6,264 bases of DNA, from NCBI GenBank assembly GCA_003242685.1, contig QGVD01000116.1, positions 1-6,264 of the forward strand, read 5' to 3'. Shown in pieces: positions 4,955 to 6,264 of the stretch; position 1 is the first letter of the stretch; each line of letters begins with the position of its first letter. The translations under genes were made by a program, and so were the position numbers. Source of the DNA: Pseudomonadota bacterium (lineage in GTDB: Bacteria > Pseudomonadota > Gammaproteobacteria > Steroidobacterales > Steroidobacteraceae). Under the pieces are notes generated by a model. The model did not search any database. It had not been told where the DNA came from and saw nothing but the letters and a program-made list of their open reading frames with translations.

Positions 4955-5989
4955 ATGAAATTGAAGGCGGTCGTTACCGCAACGATTCTGGCAGCATCGA
5001 CGGCATTTGCATCGAACGACAGCGTCTGGCAGGCGCTTCCGGAGGTTGCCCCCGCTCCGGCGGACAATCCCACGACGCAGGAAAAGATCGAGCTCGGCAG
5101 GATGCTGTACTTCGACCCGCGGCTGTCCTCGACGGGCACCGTATCGTGCTTCTCCTGCCACAACCTTGCCGAAGGCGGTGACGACCATCGACCGACGTCG
5201 GTCGGTGTTCACGGCCAGAAGGGCGGACGCAACGCGCCCACGGTCTGGAACGCAGCGTTCCTCTCGGTCCAGTTCTGGGACGGCCGCGCGCCCACGCTCG
5301 AGGAGCAGGCGAAGGGACCGCCGGTGAATCCCATCGAAATGGGCATGTCGGACCTCGAAGCCGTCGTCGAGCGCGTCAAGCGCATCCCGGGCTACCGCCC
5401 GTATTTCGAAGCGGCCTTCGGCAAGGGCGATGTGATCACCATCGACAACATCGCCCGCGCCATCGCGGCGTACGAGCGCACGCTCATCACCCCGGATACC
5501 CCGTACGACCGCTACGTGAAGGGCGACAAGTCCGCACTCACCGAGCAGCAGATCCGCGGCATGAACACCTTCCGTGAAGTCGGCTGCATCTCGTGCCATC
5601 AGGGGCCGATGTTTGCCGGGCCGCAGCTGCCGATGGGCACGGGGTTCTTCATGAAGTTCCCGACTGTGCCGGACAGTCCCTATGTCGCGAAGTACCGCCT
5701 GACGGAGGACAAGGGGCGGTTCGAGGTGACCGGCGACCCCGCGGACGAGCACATGTGGCGCGTGCCCACCCTGCGCAATCTGGTCTACACGGCGCCTTAC
5801 ATGCACAACGGCGCTGTGAAGACCCTGCCGGAAGCGGTCCGCGTCATGGCCTCCACTCAGCTTGGTCTTACGCTGACGGAAGATCAGGTGAACGACATCG
5901 TCGCGTTCCTGGAGGCGCTGTCGGGCCCGCTCCCGCAGCAGACCGTGCCGCAGCTGCCGCCGACACCCGGCGATCTGCTCGATCCGTAG
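4955..5989 (+). CDS. Di-heme cytochrome c peroxidase, periplasmic
   Basis: Reduces H2O2 to water in the periplasm with electrons from small cytochromes or cupredoxins. It has 344 residues, the normal family length. Residues 1-19 are a Sec signal peptide ending AFA. The N-terminal (low-potential, peroxidatic) heme site is CFSCH (65-69). His86 in SVGVHGQKG is the likely distal ligand, one position later than in the Pseudomonas enzyme. Trp108 in QFWDGRA and Glu128 in NPIEMG match the conserved inter-heme Trp and the catalytic Glu. The C-terminal (high-potential) heme site is CISCH (211-215), with Met298 in EAVRVM as axial ligand, matching Met275 of Pseudomonas aeruginosa by spacing. The C-terminus is proline-rich. 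ATG at 4955 follows GAGGAGA. Export, heme attachment by the Ccm system and reductive activation are expected from the family. It is monocistronic, with a hairpin after the stop. Confidence 0.96.
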   Translation: MKLKAVVTATILAASTAFASNDSVWQALPEVAPAPADNPTTQEKIELGRMLYFDPRLSSTGTVSCFSCHNLAEGGDDHRPTSVGVHGQKGGRNAPTVWNAAFLSVQFWDGRAPTLEEQAKGPPVNPIEMGMSDLEAVVERVKRIPGYRPYFEAAFGKGDVITIDNIARAIAAYERTLITPDTPYDRYVKGDKSALTEQQIRGMNTFREVGCISCHQGPMFAGPQLPMGTGFFMKFPTVPDSPYVAKYRLTEDKGRFEVTGDPADEHMWRVPTLRNLVYTAPYMHNGAVKTLPEAVRVMASTQLGLTLTEDQVNDIVAFLEALSGPLPQQTVPQLPPTPGDLLDP

Positions 5990-6042
5990 CGGCAGCTGAG
6001 GACGGGAAGAACGACTCGACGGCGCGCGGAATCGACTCGAAG

Positions 6043-6074
6043 CCGGCAGGCGGGCAGGGATGTCCGCCTGCCGG
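6043..6074 (+). terminator. Perfect 11-bp hairpin after the peroxidase gene
   Basis: CCGGCAGGCGG (6043-6053) and CCGCCTGCCGG (6064-6074) flank a 10-base loop, 53 bases after the peroxidase stop. It is very GC-rich and ideal for a transcript end, but ATGTCACAC follows rather than a T-tract. It may act with Rho or as a 3'-end stabiliser. Confidence 0.6.
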
Positions 6075-6124
6075 ATGTCACACACGGGCTCGACGGACCC
6101 GCATCGTCGTCGCCGCCCGCTCAC

Positions 6125-6180
6125 GAAGTGCGATGGCGGCGCAACGCACAGGCGCCTGTCGCCGCCCTCAACCGCACTTC
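6125..6180 (-). terminator. Nested inverted repeats over the end of the ribonucleotide reductase gene
   Basis: The outer arms are GAAGTGCG (6125-6132) and CGCACTTC (6173-6180), the middle arms GGCGGCG (6135-6141) and CGCCGCC (6160-6166), and inside lies the palindrome ACAGGCGCCTGT (6148-6159). The stop of the minus-strand gene (6168-6170) lies within the structure, as expected for a terminator of that gene. No T-tract is seen, so it is a probable but non-canonical transcript end. Confidence 0.5.
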
Positions 6181-6264
6181 GAATCGCCGCAGTTGAGGCA
6201 CGTCATGCAGCCGTCCATCATGACGACGGCCGCGGTGTTGCACTTGCCGCAGAGCTGAGCGCCT
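6168..6264 (-). CDS. nrdJ: Vitamin B12-dependent (class II) ribonucleotide reductase, C-terminal end only
   Basis: The last 31 codons and the stop are visible; the gene runs in from the right edge. They read GAQLCGKCNTAAVVMMDG, then CMTCLNCGDSKCG and stop. The Cys pattern CxxC...CxxCxxC...C followed by a final Gly is the cysteine-rich, zinc-ribbon-like tail of the long class II enzymes, which reduce ribonucleotides to deoxyribonucleotides with adenosylcobalamin and need no oxygen. The catalytic barrel lies outside the window. The call rests on the strong tail motif; other proteins with zinc-ribbon ends are possible but do not usually end in NCGxSKCG. It converges on the peroxidase gene, with 178 bases between the stops. 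Confidence 0.8.
   Translation of the reverse strand, partial: GAQLCGKCNTAAVVMMDGCMTCLNCGDSKCG

Noticed and set aside
4925..6124. 399-codon minus-strand open frame antisense to the peroxidase gene
   Set aside because: It mirrors the codon bias of the peroxidase gene, which carries both heme motifs and a signal peptide; the antisense reading has no recognisable motif.
1..6264. CRISPR array, tRNA genes, insertion-sequence ends, toxin-antitoxin or phage-defence system
   Set aside because: No regularly spaced repeats, cloverleaf sequence, transposase motif or defence-type domain was seen on either strand.

Overview
The window is about 6.3 kb of GC-rich DNA from a chromosome of a Gram-negative bacterium. 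A Pseudomonadota member (beta/gamma side) is my best guess. This rests on the style of the fructose-bisphosphatase tail, a periplasmic di-heme peroxidase with a signal peptide, a divergent azoreductase/LysR pair, and good Shine-Dalgarno sites in front of TTG, GTG and ATG starts. I cannot name a genus from sequence alone.

Layout from left to right: (1) the 3' third of fbp, class I fructose-1,6-bisphosphatase, cut by the left edge. (2) A ~280-base gap that seems to hold a two-sided remnant of a secreted-protein gene. (3) A small complete bacteriohemerythrin gene with a TTG start. (4) A long perfect hairpin between it and the converging azoreductase gene. (5) azoR (minus strand) and a divergent LysR-type regulator (plus strand), a classic regulator/target pair. 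(6) A minus-strand gene for a soluble fusion protein: short basic N-terminal motif, DUF4287-like segment, SRPBCC domain.

(7) From 3629 to about 4764 there is no intact gene, but there are clear gene ruins. The main one is an alpha-oxoamine-synthase / serine-palmitoyltransferase-like PLP enzyme. It has lost its 5' end, carries an in-frame TGA, and lacks part of its C-terminal domain. A 41-base perfect palindrome sits at the apparent deletion point. A second, unidentified remnant follows and overlaps the first by ATGA. (8) An intact di-heme cytochrome c peroxidase gene with its own leader. (9) A convergent intergenic region with two strong inverted repeats. (10) The extreme C-terminus of a B12-dependent (class II) ribonucleotide reductase on the minus strand, cut by the right edge.

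The intact genes are mostly single units, not one operon. Several handle oxygen, peroxide or flavin/quinone redox chemistry (hemerythrin, AzoR, cytochrome c peroxidase, oxygen-independent ribonucleotide reductase). That fits a microaerobic or oxygen-variable lifestyle, but the grouping may be chance. I do not see a new biological system. The most unusual part is the decayed aminotransferase locus and its palindrome.
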